A DNA stretch of 8,908 nucleotides from Actinomycetota bacterium (GTDB lineage: Bacteria; Actinomycetota; Actinomycetes; Actinomycetales; Microbacteriaceae). This document shows positions 1 through 5,371 of this stretch, piece after piece; position 1 is the stretch's first letter; each line of letters begins with the position of its first letter. Both the position numbers and the translations under genes were made by a program. The notes below the pieces were generated by a model, which was not told where the DNA came from, ran no database searches, and saw only the letters and a list, made by a program, of their open reading frames with translations. The DNA is taken from assembly GCA_009704705.1 (NCBI GenBank), contig WLDR01000053.1, positions 1 through 8,908 of the forward strand, given 5' to 3'.

Positions 1-8
1 GCTGGTAG

Positions 9-863
9 TTATCGGAAGATGATGGTGCGCACGCCGTCAAGCAGAACGCGGTCTTCGCTGAACCACTTCACGGCTTGCGTCAGAGTGCGGCTCTCTTCGT
101 CCTGACCGATTGCTTGTAGTTGTTCCGGCGTTCGCGTGTGGTCAACCCGCACAACGTTCTGCTCGATAATCGGGCCCTCGTCGAGGTCGGTCGTCACGAA
201 GTGCGCGGTTGCTCCGATGAGTTTCACACCGCGCTCGTGCGCCTGCTTGTAGGGGTTCGCACCCTTGAACCCGGGCAAGAACGAGTGGTGAATGTTGATG
301 ATTCGACCGGCGAGCGTGGCACAGAATTCGGGAGAAAGAATCTGCATGTACCGAGCGAGTACGACGAGTTCGATGTCGTGGTCTTCAACCGCCGCAAGTA
401 CTCGTGCTTCGAATGCGGCTTTGGATTGCGCATCCGTCACCGACATTGATTCAAACGGCACGCCGTAAAACTCGGCCAGACCAGCAAGGTTGCTGTGGTT
501 GCTCAAGACGAGCGGGATGTCGACCGACAATTGTCCCGCGCGCTGGCGAAACAGCAGGTCGTTGACGCAGTGCGCTGCCGTGGTGGCGAGCACCAGAGTG
601 CGCAATGGACGACCGACGACATCGATGCGATGTTCCATGTCGTACTTTGCGACCACGGGCGCCAATGCCGTCTCGAATTCGTCGCGCCCGGTTGGAGTTT
701 CGACCTGCAGTCGCATGAAAAAACGGCCCGTGTCATCGCTCGAGAACTGCTGGCTCTCGGTGATGTTGCCACCCGCAGTAACGACGGCGCCACTGACTGC
801 GTGCACGATGCCGGGTCGGTCGTCACACACGAATGTCAGAACCCAGTGCGAAGCGGAAGTCAT
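9..863 (-). CDS. purU: Formyltetrahydrofolate deformylase PurU
   Basis: Hydrolyses 10-formyl-THF to formate and THF in the cytoplasm, balancing the one-carbon pool. The product is 284 aa, a normal family length. An N-terminal ACT domain (about residues 8-85, starting with a C-D-D-R-P-G-I-V segment) precedes a formyltransferase fold (about 88-280). The active-site segment N-I-H-H-S-F-L-P-G-F places N190 and H192, and D228 lies in L-D-E-G-P; these match the Asn/His/Asp triad of the PurN/PurU superfamily. The frame is open upstream to 1001, but the ATG at 861-863 is chosen because the ACT domain begins just after it and the extra 46 residues look non-native and would run over the glyA start. No Shine-Dalgarno is seen; a TAGGCT box lies 7 nt upstream, so the mRNA may be leaderless. 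It is divergent from glyA-folD, which supply the folate species it consumes. Confidence 0.95.
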   Translation of the reverse strand: MTSASHWVLTFVCDDRPGIVHAVSGAVVTAGGNITESQQFSSDDTGRFFMRLQVETPTGRDEFETALAPVVAKYDMEHRIDVVGRPLRTLVLATTAAHCVNDLLFRQRAGQLSVDIPLVLSNHSNLAGLAEFYGVPFESMSVTDAQSKAAFEARVLAAVEDHDIELVVLARYMQILSPEFCATLAGRIINIHHSFLPGFKGANPYKQAHERGVKLIGATAHFVTTDLDEGPIIEQNVVRVDHTRTPEQLQAIGQDEESRTLTQAVKWFSEDRVLLDGVRTIIFR

Positions 864-870
864 GAGTTCA

Positions 871-876
871 AGCCTA
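871..876 (-). promoter_or_regulatory. Candidate -10 box of a leaderless purU promoter
   Basis: On the minus strand, TAGGCT is followed by 7 nt and then the purU ATG. This is the spacing of actinobacterial leaderless transcripts, in which transcription begins at the A of the start codon. No convincing -35 or Shine-Dalgarno is visible. The same layout recurs before five other genes in this window, which raises confidence. Confidence 0.5.
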
Positions 877-935
877 GAGGCGCGGCGCACATCCGCTCTG
901 CCGGTGGGGCATGCTCTGGGCGTGCTGGTGGTTGG

Positions 936-941
936 TAGGAT
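936..941 (+). promoter_or_regulatory. Candidate -10 box for the glyA-folD operon
   Basis: TAGGAT lies 37 bp before the glyA GTG and would give a leader of about 30 nt containing the AAAGGA ribosome binding site. The -35 region is not recognisable, so this is a weak prediction. The 115-bp purU/glyA intergenic region must hold promoters for both directions. Confidence 0.3.
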
Positions 942-964
942 TTGGCTATCGAATCCGGCGTGTG

Positions 965-970
965 AAAGGA
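965..970 (+). promoter_or_regulatory. Ribosome binding site fixing the glyA GTG start
   Basis: AAAGGA ends 8 nt before the GTG at 979. It decides in favour of 979 over upstream in-frame starts, because the same frame is open back to 490 through antisense purU sequence. glyA is one of only two genes here with a recognisable Shine-Dalgarno. Confidence 0.7.
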
Positions 971-978
971 ATCTCACC

Positions 979-2259
979 GTGTCACTGAACCCCACTTTCA
1001 ACGCGCCACTGGAAGAAGTCGATCCTGAGATTGCTGCGGTGCTTGGCCAGGAGCTCGGCCGTCAGCGCGACTACCTTGAGATGATTGCGAGCGAGAACTT
1101 CGTGCCACGCGCGATTCTCGAAGCGCAAGGCTCGGTTCTGACCAACAAGTACGCCGAGGGCTATCCCGGCAAGCGGTATTACGGCGGATGCGAATTCGTC
1201 GACATCGCCGAAGAGCTCGCCATTTCTCGTGCCAAGAGCTTGTTCGGTGCGGCCTACGCCAACGTGCAACCGCACGCCGGCGCCACCGCGAACGCGGCCG
1301 TGCTGCACGCCATCGCCCAGCCCGGCGACATGATTCTGGGATTGGAACTCGCGCACGGCGGACACCTCACGCACGGCATGCGACTGAACTTCTCGGGCAA
1401 GGTCTACACCTCAAGTGCTTACGGAGTCGACCCGAAGACCTTCTTGATTGACATGGACATGGTTCGCGACGCTGCCAAGCAGAACAAGCCGAAGGTGCTC
1501 ATCGCCGGCTGGTCTGCCTACTCGCGTCAGCTCGACTTCGCCGCCTTCCGTGAGATTGCCGACGAGGTTGGCGCCAAGCTGTGGGTAGACATGGCGCACT
1601 TCTCCGGACTCGTTGCGGCGGGCGTTCACCCGAGCCCCGTTCCCTACGCTGACGTGGTTTCGTCGACCGTTCACAAGACGCTGGCCGGTCCGCGTTCCGG
1701 TGTGATTCTCAGCCGAGACGAAGAGCTTGGCAAGAAGCTCAACTCGGCTGTGTTCCCCGGACAACAGGGCGGCCCGCTCATGCACGTGGTGGCAGCCAAG
1801 GCTGTTGCCTTCAAGATTGCAGCGACACAAGAATTCGTCGAACGTCAGAAGCGCACCATTCGCGGCGCGCAGATCTTGGCGAATCGCCTCATCGCCGATG
1901 ACACGCGCGCAGCTGGCGTGGACGTGCTCACCGGTGGCACCGACGTTCACCTGATTCTTGCCGACTTGCGCAACTCGGAACTCGACGGACAACAGGCCGA
2001 GAATGTGTTGCACGATGTGAGCATCACCGTGAACCGTAACGCGGTTCCGTTCGACCCGCGCCCACCGATGGTCACCTCGGGTCTGCGCATCGGCACACCC
2101 GCTCTCGCATCGCGTGGTTTCGGCGACGAAGAATTCACCGAGGTCGCCGACGTCATCGCACACGCACTGATGCCGAACCCGGATGTCGCCGCTCTCGCCG
2201 CTCGCGTGAAGAAGCTCACGACGGCGTTCCCGCTGTACCCCGGTCTCGAGACCTGGTAA
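979..2259 (+). CDS. glyA: Serine hydroxymethyltransferase GlyA
   Basis: PLP enzyme that interconverts serine plus THF with glycine plus 5,10-methylene-THF, the main entry of one-carbon units. The product is 426 aa, the usual length. The PLP lysine is K233 in S-S-T-V-H-K-T-L-A-G-P-R. Other family landmarks are the N-terminal Y-L-E-M-I-A-S-E-N-F (residues 32-41), Y-Y-G-G-C-E (67-72), Q-P-H-A-G-A-T-A-N (97-105), the A-H-G-G-H-L-T-H-G loop (125-133), D204 and H207 in W-V-D-M-A-H, and R370 in G-L-R-I-G-T-P. The A-G-W-S-A-Y-S-R form of the 176-183 loop is the actinobacterial type. The start is the GTG at 979, supported by AAAGGA 8 nt upstream and by the family N-terminus. folD follows after 8 bp, so the two are almost certainly one operon. 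Confidence 0.97.
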   Translation: MSLNPTFNAPLEEVDPEIAAVLGQELGRQRDYLEMIASENFVPRAILEAQGSVLTNKYAEGYPGKRYYGGCEFVDIAEELAISRAKSLFGAAYANVQPHAGATANAAVLHAIAQPGDMILGLELAHGGHLTHGMRLNFSGKVYTSSAYGVDPKTFLIDMDMVRDAAKQNKPKVLIAGWSAYSRQLDFAAFREIADEVGAKLWVDMAHFSGLVAAGVHPSPVPYADVVSSTVHKTLAGPRSGVILSRDEELGKKLNSAVFPGQQGGPLMHVVAAKAVAFKIAATQEFVERQKRTIRGAQILANRLIADDTRAAGVDVLTGGTDVHLILADLRNSELDGQQAENVLHDVSITVNRNAVPFDPRPPMVTSGLRIGTPALASRGFGDEEFTEVADVIAHALMPNPDVAALAARVKKLTTAFPLYPGLETW

Positions 2260-2267
2260 ACCTGCCG

Positions 2268-3146
2268 GTGACCGCTAAGACCCTCGACGGCCTTGCCGCC
2301 GCAGCGGCGGTGAAGGCGGAGCTGAGCGACCGCATCCAATCGCTTCGCACGTCGGGAAAAACCCCTGGTCTGGGCACACTTTTGGTGGGCGACGACCCGG
2401 GTTCGCACTCGTATGTGGGTGGCAAGCACCGTGATTGCGCTGACGTGGGCATCGAGTCAATTCGCGTTGATCTGCCCGAGTCGGCGACCGCCGCCGACGT
2501 GCGCGCCGCCATTCGCGATTTGAACTCGGCCGCTGAAGTCACGGGGTACATCGTTCAGTTGCCGCTGCCAAGTGGCATTGACGACCGCGAGATGCTCGAG
2601 CTGATTGACCCAGCGAAGGATGCCGACGGCCTGCACCCCACCAACCTTGGCCGCCTTGTTGCCGGAGTGGGCGGAAACATCACGTCGCCACTCCCGTGTA
2701 CTCCCGCCGGAATCGTGGAGTTGTTGATTCGCAATGGTGTGGTGATTCCTGGTGCGCACGTCGCCGTGCTCGGTCGGGGCTTGACGGTCGGCCGTCCGCT
2801 CGGCTTGCTGCTCACGACCAAAGGACTTGACGCGACTGTCGCGCTGTTGCACTCGCGCACGACCAACGTGGCCGAAGAAGTGTCACGCGCCGATATTGTC
2901 GTCGCCGCAGTGGGCGTTCCACACTTCGTTCGCCCGGAATGGATCAAGCCCGGAGCCGCAGTACTCGACGTGGGAATTACGCGTATCGACGACCCGACGA
3001 CGGGCACAGCGAAACTGACGGGGGATGTGCACCCGGGAGTTGCCGAGGTCGCCGGGTGGCTATCGCCCAATCCGGGCGGGGTCGGGCCGATGACGCGGGC
3101 GATGTTGCTCGCAAACGTCGTTCGGCTTGCTGAGCAAGCAACCTGA
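2268..3146 (+). CDS. folD: Bifunctional methylene-THF dehydrogenase / methenyl-THF cyclohydrolase FolD
   Basis: Oxidises 5,10-methylene-THF to 5,10-methenyl-THF with NADP+ and hydrolyses that to 10-formyl-THF, linking GlyA output to purine and formyl-Met synthesis. The product is 292 aa, typical for the family. Catalytic Y49 and K53 lie in Y-V-G-G-K; V-Q-L-P-L-P is at 96-101, K-D-A-D-G-L-H-P at 117-124, the Rossmann dinucleotide segment G-R-G-L-T-V-G-R-P at 169-177, and P-G-G-V-G-P-M-T at 269-276. Translation starts at a GTG 8 bp after the glyA stop. No Shine-Dalgarno is evident, which suggests translational coupling to glyA. The 3' end lies 13 bp from the convergent carbonic anhydrase gene with no terminator between them. 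Confidence 0.97.
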   Translation: MTAKTLDGLAAAAAVKAELSDRIQSLRTSGKTPGLGTLLVGDDPGSHSYVGGKHRDCADVGIESIRVDLPESATAADVRAAIRDLNSAAEVTGYIVQLPLPSGIDDREMLELIDPAKDADGLHPTNLGRLVAGVGGNITSPLPCTPAGIVELLIRNGVVIPGAHVAVLGRGLTVGRPLGLLLTTKGLDATVALLHSRTTNVAEEVSRADIVVAAVGVPHFVRPEWIKPGAAVLDVGITRIDDPTTGTAKLTGDVHPGVAEVAGWLSPNPGGVGPMTRAMLLANVVRLAEQAT

Positions 3147-3159
3147 AGAAACTCGCTAA

Positions 3160-3684
3160 CTACACGTATTGGGCGATGCGTTCGCGGTAGTTGACCGCGT
3201 TCTCGATGATGCCCGCGCGTTCAGCCTCGGTCGTCTCTCGGCGGACTTTGGCCGGCACGCCAGCAACCAGAGAGTTCGGCGGCACGATGGTGCCTTCCAA
3301 AACCAGTGCACCGGCTGCGACGAGTGAACCTGTTCCGATGACGCATCCGTTCATGACCGTTGCGTGCATGCCGACGAGCACGTTGTCTTCGATCGTGCAT
3401 CCGTGCAGTACCGCGTTGTGACCCACGGACACATTGCGGCCGACAGTGAGCGCGAAGCCCTCGTCAACGTGACCGCTGCAATTGTCTTGAATGTTCGAGC
3501 CCTCGCCGATGATGATCGGCTCGTGGTCGCTGCGCAGAACCGCGTTGAACCAAACCCCGGCACCGGCGGCAATGTGCACGTCACCGGCGAGCACAGCACC
3601 CGCAGCCACAAAACCGTCAGGGTGAACCGTCGGTTCCCCGTGTGTGCGGACGGGAATCAGGTGGGCGCGAGCGTCAACGGTCAT
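3160..3684 (-). CDS. Gamma-class carbonic anhydrase-like left-handed beta-helix protein
   Basis: A 174-aa hexapeptide-repeat protein of the gamma-carbonic anhydrase / YrdA-PaaY-CaiE group, expected to be a trimer that binds metal at subunit interfaces. The three metal-ligand histidines are present: H72 in G-H-V, H89 in V-G-H-N and H94 in L-H-G-C. The conserved R51 and D53 (V-L-R-S-D) and N64-I-Q-D also match. Isoleucine/valine-led hexapeptide repeats run from about residue 27 to 145, followed by a short C-terminal helix. Whether it truly hydrates CO2 is uncertain; many family members are inactive or act in other pathways, and the neighbours do not settle the question. The ATG at 3682-3684 has no Shine-Dalgarno but has a TAGCCT box 6 nt upstream, so it may be leaderless. 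It is convergent with folD and divergent from the ComB-like gene. Confidence 0.9.
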   Translation of the reverse strand: MTVDARAHLIPVRTHGEPTVHPDGFVAAGAVLAGDVHIAAGAGVWFNAVLRSDHEPIIIGEGSNIQDNCSGHVDEGFALTVGRNVSVGHNAVLHGCTIEDNVLVGMHATVMNGCVIGTGSLVAAGALVLEGTIVPPNSLVAGVPAKVRRETTEAERAGIIENAVNYRERIAQYV

Positions 3685-3690
3685 GGGTCA

Positions 3691-3696
3691 AGGCTA
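3691..3696 (-). promoter_or_regulatory. Candidate -10 box of a leaderless promoter for the carbonic anhydrase-like gene
   Basis: On the minus strand, TAGCCT is followed by 6 nt and then the ATG. It sits only 9 bp from the oppositely oriented TACGCT box of the ComB-like gene, so the two promoters overlap. Confidence 0.5.
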
Positions 3697-3705
3697 GCTC
3701 TCGCC

Positions 3706-3711
3706 TACGCT
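3706..3711 (+). promoter_or_regulatory. Candidate -10 box of a leaderless promoter for the ComB-like gene
   Basis: TACGCT is followed by 7 nt and then the ATG at 3719. The ten bases TACGCTGGAA recur identically before the flavin reductase start (4279-4288), supporting a shared promoter or start-site layout. No Shine-Dalgarno is present. Confidence 0.5.
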
Positions 3712-3718
3712 GGAACGC

Positions 3719-4264
3719 ATGCAGCAAGCGGGGTACCAAGTGCGGTTCGGCTTCGGAGTCGAGGGGCTTCGTGCTTGCGCATCCGATGCAGACATCATCA
3801 TCTGGGTGGATGCGCTGCCAACGCCAACGCCAACGCCGATGCCAACGCCGACTATGATCGACGACCGATTCGCTCATCTGGTCAGCGCCGCCCCAGCCCT
3901 TGCGACGCTCATCTCGGCGAATCTGCCGACGAGTCGCGTGGCCGCGCAGTGGGTGCTGGACCACCAGACGAACGTCAATCGACGACTCGCCATCGCTGTC
4001 ATCGCGGCCAGCCCGGTGTATGCGGTCGATGATTTTCTGGCGGCCGGGTCGGTCATCGACGCGCTGTCTGAACTCGGTCTCGATGCGACGTCTCCTGAGG
4101 CGGCCGCTGCCGAAGCCGCCTACCGGGGGCTAAAGAATGCCGTCGCTCACGTGATGTCTGCGAGCGTCGCGGGCCGAGAGATTGCCCCAGAACGAGCGCG
4201 GCTTCGCGTGGACACCGACGCGACCGTGGCAGACGTTGTCGTTATTCGCGACGTGCGTTCGTAG
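3719..4264 (+). CDS. ComB-like (2-phosphosulfolactate phosphatase family) protein with a Pro-Thr repeat
   Basis: A 181-aa protein whose C-terminal half resembles ComB-family proteins of Microbacteriaceae: I-A-V-I-A-A (91-96), Y-A-V-D-D-F-L-A-A-G-S-V-I-D-A-L (101-116) and S-P-E-A (125-128). The start, Y-Q-V-R-F with G-V-E-G-L and I-I-W-V-D-A-L (27-33), also fits. ComB proper is a Mg-dependent phosphatase of coenzyme M synthesis in methanogens; actinobacteria do not make coenzyme M by that route, so the substrate here is unknown. Oddly, right after V-D-A-L, where the family has a Ser/Thr-rich active-site loop, the protein reads PTPTPTPMPTPT (34-45), encoded by a hexanucleotide repeat. It is also shorter than ComB, as I recall at roughly 230 aa or more, with the middle apparently missing. 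Activity is therefore doubtful. The family call rests on remembered patterns, not a search. Confidence 0.6.
   Translation: MQQAGYQVRFGFGVEGLRACASDADIIIWVDALPTPTPTPMPTPTMIDDRFAHLVSAAPALATLISANLPTSRVAAQWVLDHQTNVNRRLAIAVIAASPVYAVDDFLAAGSVIDALSELGLDATSPEAAAAEAAYRGLKNAVAHVMSASVAGREIAPERARLRVDTDATVADVVVIRDVRS
3818..3853 (+). repeat. Hexanucleotide CCAACG-type tandem repeat encoding Pro-Thr dipeptides
   Basis: Six 6-bp units: CCAACG three times, then CCGATG, CCAACG and CCGACT. They encode alternating proline and threonine (one Met). The repeat lies inside the ComB-like gene and keeps frame. Such repeats change length by slippage in whole dipeptide steps, so length may differ among strains. Confidence 0.8.
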
Positions 4265-4278
4265 TTCAACGAGTGCCA

Positions 4279-4284
4279 TACGCT
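4279..4284 (+). promoter_or_regulatory. Candidate -10 box of a leaderless promoter for the flavin reductase gene
   Basis: TACGCT is followed by 6 nt and the ATG at 4291, inside the 26-bp gap after the ComB-like stop. The gene may therefore have its own promoter despite the short gap. The in-frame ATG at 4273 lies upstream of this box and would be a poor start. Confidence 0.5.
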
Positions 4285-4290
4285 GGAATC

Positions 4291-4794
4291 ATGTCCAGCA
4301 CTGCCGACTCGTTCAAAGCCGCATTTAGACACCACCCTTCAGGCGTCGCCGTCATCACACTGGACTCCACAACCGGACCTGTTGCACTGACCGCGAGTTC
4401 GGTGTTCTCGGTGAGCGCGGAACCACCGATGTTGGTGTTCTCGGTCGCGAAGATGGCTTCTGCCTCTCAACCCCTGCACGAGTCGTCGGACATCGTCGTG
4501 CACTTGATTTCGGTCGACCAGATTGACCTTGCCAAACTGTGCGCGCAACGTGGTGCTGATCGATTCGCCGGAGACGTGTGGACCTGGTCACGTTACGAAA
4601 CCGGGGAGCCGTTCTTTGATGCACCTGCCGTGCGACTGAGGTGCCGTGTAACAGAGCGAGTGGAGGCTGGCGCATCCACACTGATTGTGGGCGAGGTGCT
4701 CGACATCTATATCTCTGACGACGCGGATGCTCAGGCGCCCTTGGTCTATCACGATCGTGAGTGGCACCGCCTCGACGACGGCTCGGTTCTCTAG
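4291..4794 (+). CDS. Flavin reductase-domain (FMN-binding) protein
   Basis: A 167-aa protein of the flavin reductase-like family (split-barrel FMN-binding fold), whose members reduce FMN or FAD with NAD(P)H, often for a partner monooxygenase. Family marks are H-P-S-G-V-A-V-I-T (15-23), the flavin-contacting A-L-T-A-S-S-V-F-S-V-S segment (32-42) followed by E-P-P-M-L, the V-G-E-V strand (133-136) and the C-terminal P-L-V-Y-H-D-R-E-W-H-R-L (150-161). The usual G-D-H triplet before the late strand is replaced by G-A-S (127-129), so cofactor use may differ. The start at 4291 is chosen over an ATG six codons upstream because the family begins about here and a TACGCT box sits 6 nt before it. No monooxygenase partner is nearby, so the physiological acceptor is unknown. 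Its stop overlaps that of msrB. Confidence 0.85.
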   Translation: MSSTADSFKAAFRHHPSGVAVITLDSTTGPVALTASSVFSVSAEPPMLVFSVAKMASASQPLHESSDIVVHLISVDQIDLAKLCAQRGADRFAGDVWTWSRYETGEPFFDAPAVRLRCRVTERVEAGASTLIVGEVLDIYISDDADAQAPLVYHDREWHRLDDGSVL

Positions 4795-5198
4795 CTTTCG
4801 CTGTCGGGCGTGAAATCGAGCGCGAGCGAGTTCATGCAGTACCGGTCGCCCGTGGGGGTGCCGAATCCGTCGGGAAAGACGTGTCCGAGGTGCCCGCCGC
4901 ATCGAGCGCACCGCACTTCTGTGCGCACCATGCCGAGCGTTTTGTCTTCGATGAGCTCAACCGCGTCAGGACGAATCGATTCGTAGAAGCTGGGCCATCC
5001 GCATCCCGAATCGAACTTGGTGCCCGCTTTGAATAGCTCATTGCCACAGCCTTTGCAGGTGTAAAGGCCCTCGCGATGTTCGTCGAGCAGTTCGCCGGTC
5101 CAGGCGCGTTCGGTCGCGGACTTGCGCAAAACGGCGTACGACTCGGGGTCGAGTTTCTGTTTCCACTCATCTTCGCTTTTGCTGACTTCATAACCCAT
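4791..5198 (-). CDS. msrB: Peptide-methionine (R)-S-oxide reductase MsrB
   Basis: Reduces methionine-R-sulfoxide in oxidised proteins, normally recharged by thioredoxin. The product is 135 aa, a standard single-domain MsrB. Structural zinc is held by two CxxC pairs, C48/C51 and C97/C100. The catalytic cysteine is C121 in R-Y-C-M-N-S with N123; H103 and H106 lie in G-G-H-L-G-H-V-F. C66 in G-C-G-W-P-S-F is the likely resolving cysteine. The ATG at 5196-5198 has no Shine-Dalgarno but a TAGCAT box 6 nt upstream. No msrA is present. The gene is convergent with the flavin reductase gene and the two overlap by 4 bp, both stop codons being read from one CTAG. Confidence 0.96.
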   Translation of the reverse strand: MGYEVSKSEDEWKQKLDPESYAVLRKSATERAWTGELLDEHREGLYTCKGCGNELFKAGTKFDSGCGWPSFYESIRPDAVELIEDKTLGMVRTEVRCARCGGHLGHVFPDGFGTPTGDRYCMNSLALDFTPDSES

Positions 5199-5204
5199 AA
5201 ATGG

Positions 5205-5210
5205 ATGCTA
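5205..5210 (-). promoter_or_regulatory. Candidate -10 box of a leaderless msrB promoter
   Basis: On the minus strand, TAGCAT is followed by 6 nt and the msrB ATG. There is no Shine-Dalgarno in the gap. The geometry matches the other leaderless candidates. Confidence 0.45.
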
Positions 5211-5240
5211 ACCGACTGCTGCCACCGAACGCGTGGAAGT

Positions 5241-5254
5241 GTTCGTTATCGAAC
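5241..5254. repeat. Short inverted repeat upstream of the RTX gene (GTTCG-TTAT-CGAAC)
   Basis: Perfect 5-bp arms around a 4-nt centre in the msrB/RTX intergenic region, 118 bp before the RTX start. It may be an operator or chance. There is no T-tract, so it is not a terminator. Confidence 0.3.
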
Positions 5255-5266
5255 GGATCCGCGATG

Positions 5267-5282
5267 ACCGAGCTGGCTCGGT
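5267..5282. repeat. Inverted repeat upstream of the RTX gene (ACCGAGC-TG-GCTCGGT)
   Basis: Perfect 7-bp arms separated by 2 nt; the centre is too short for a stable hairpin, so a dimeric-regulator site is more likely than an RNA structure. It lies about 50 bp before the candidate -10 of the RTX gene. No regulator gene is adjacent. Confidence 0.35.
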
Positions 5283-5334
5283 GACGTCTCGCCGCTCACA
5301 GTCGTTCTTCAGCTTTACGAAACGACGGCATTGA

Positions 5335-5340
5335 TATTCT
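5335..5340 (+). promoter_or_regulatory. Candidate -10 box for the RTX gene
   Basis: TATTCT, with an imperfect CTTTAC at 5313-5318 giving a 16-bp spacer to a possible -35. It would leave a leader of about 25 nt that includes the GAAGAAAGG ribosome binding site. Confidence 0.35.
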
Positions 5341-5354
5341 TTTCCAGATGTTTT

Positions 5355-5363
5355 GAAGAAAGG
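5355..5363 (+). promoter_or_regulatory. Ribosome binding site of the RTX gene
   Basis: GAAGAAAGG is the best purine-rich Shine-Dalgarno-like site in the window. It ends 5 nt before a GTG at 5369 and 8 nt before a second GTG at 5372; the spacing favours 5372, but the two starts differ by one residue only. Confidence 0.65.
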
Positions 5364-5371
5364 CTGACGTG

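Noticed and set aside
490..978. N-terminal extension of the glyA reading frame
   Set aside because: It runs antisense through purU, lacks SHMT homology, and the GTG at 979 has a good AAAGGA site and the family N-terminus.
864..1001. N-terminal extension of purU by 46 residues
   Set aside because: It would overlap the glyA start; the extra residues look like translated intergenic sequence and the ACT domain starts right after the ATG at 863.
1411..2163. 250-codon open frame on the minus strand within glyA
   Set aside because: Shadow frame of a GC-rich gene; no domain-like composition and glyA is unambiguous.
3364..4032. 222-codon plus-strand open frame spanning the carbonic anhydrase-like and ComB-like genes
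   Set aside because: It overlaps two better supported genes and the divergent promoter; its sequence is Arg/His/Ala-rich with no family features.
4191..5198. ComB-like, flavin reductase and MsrB as a sulfur-metabolism module
   Set aside because: MsrB is on the opposite strand, the flavin reductase has no identified sulfur partner, and the ComB-like protein may lack catalytic residues; proximity alone is not enough.
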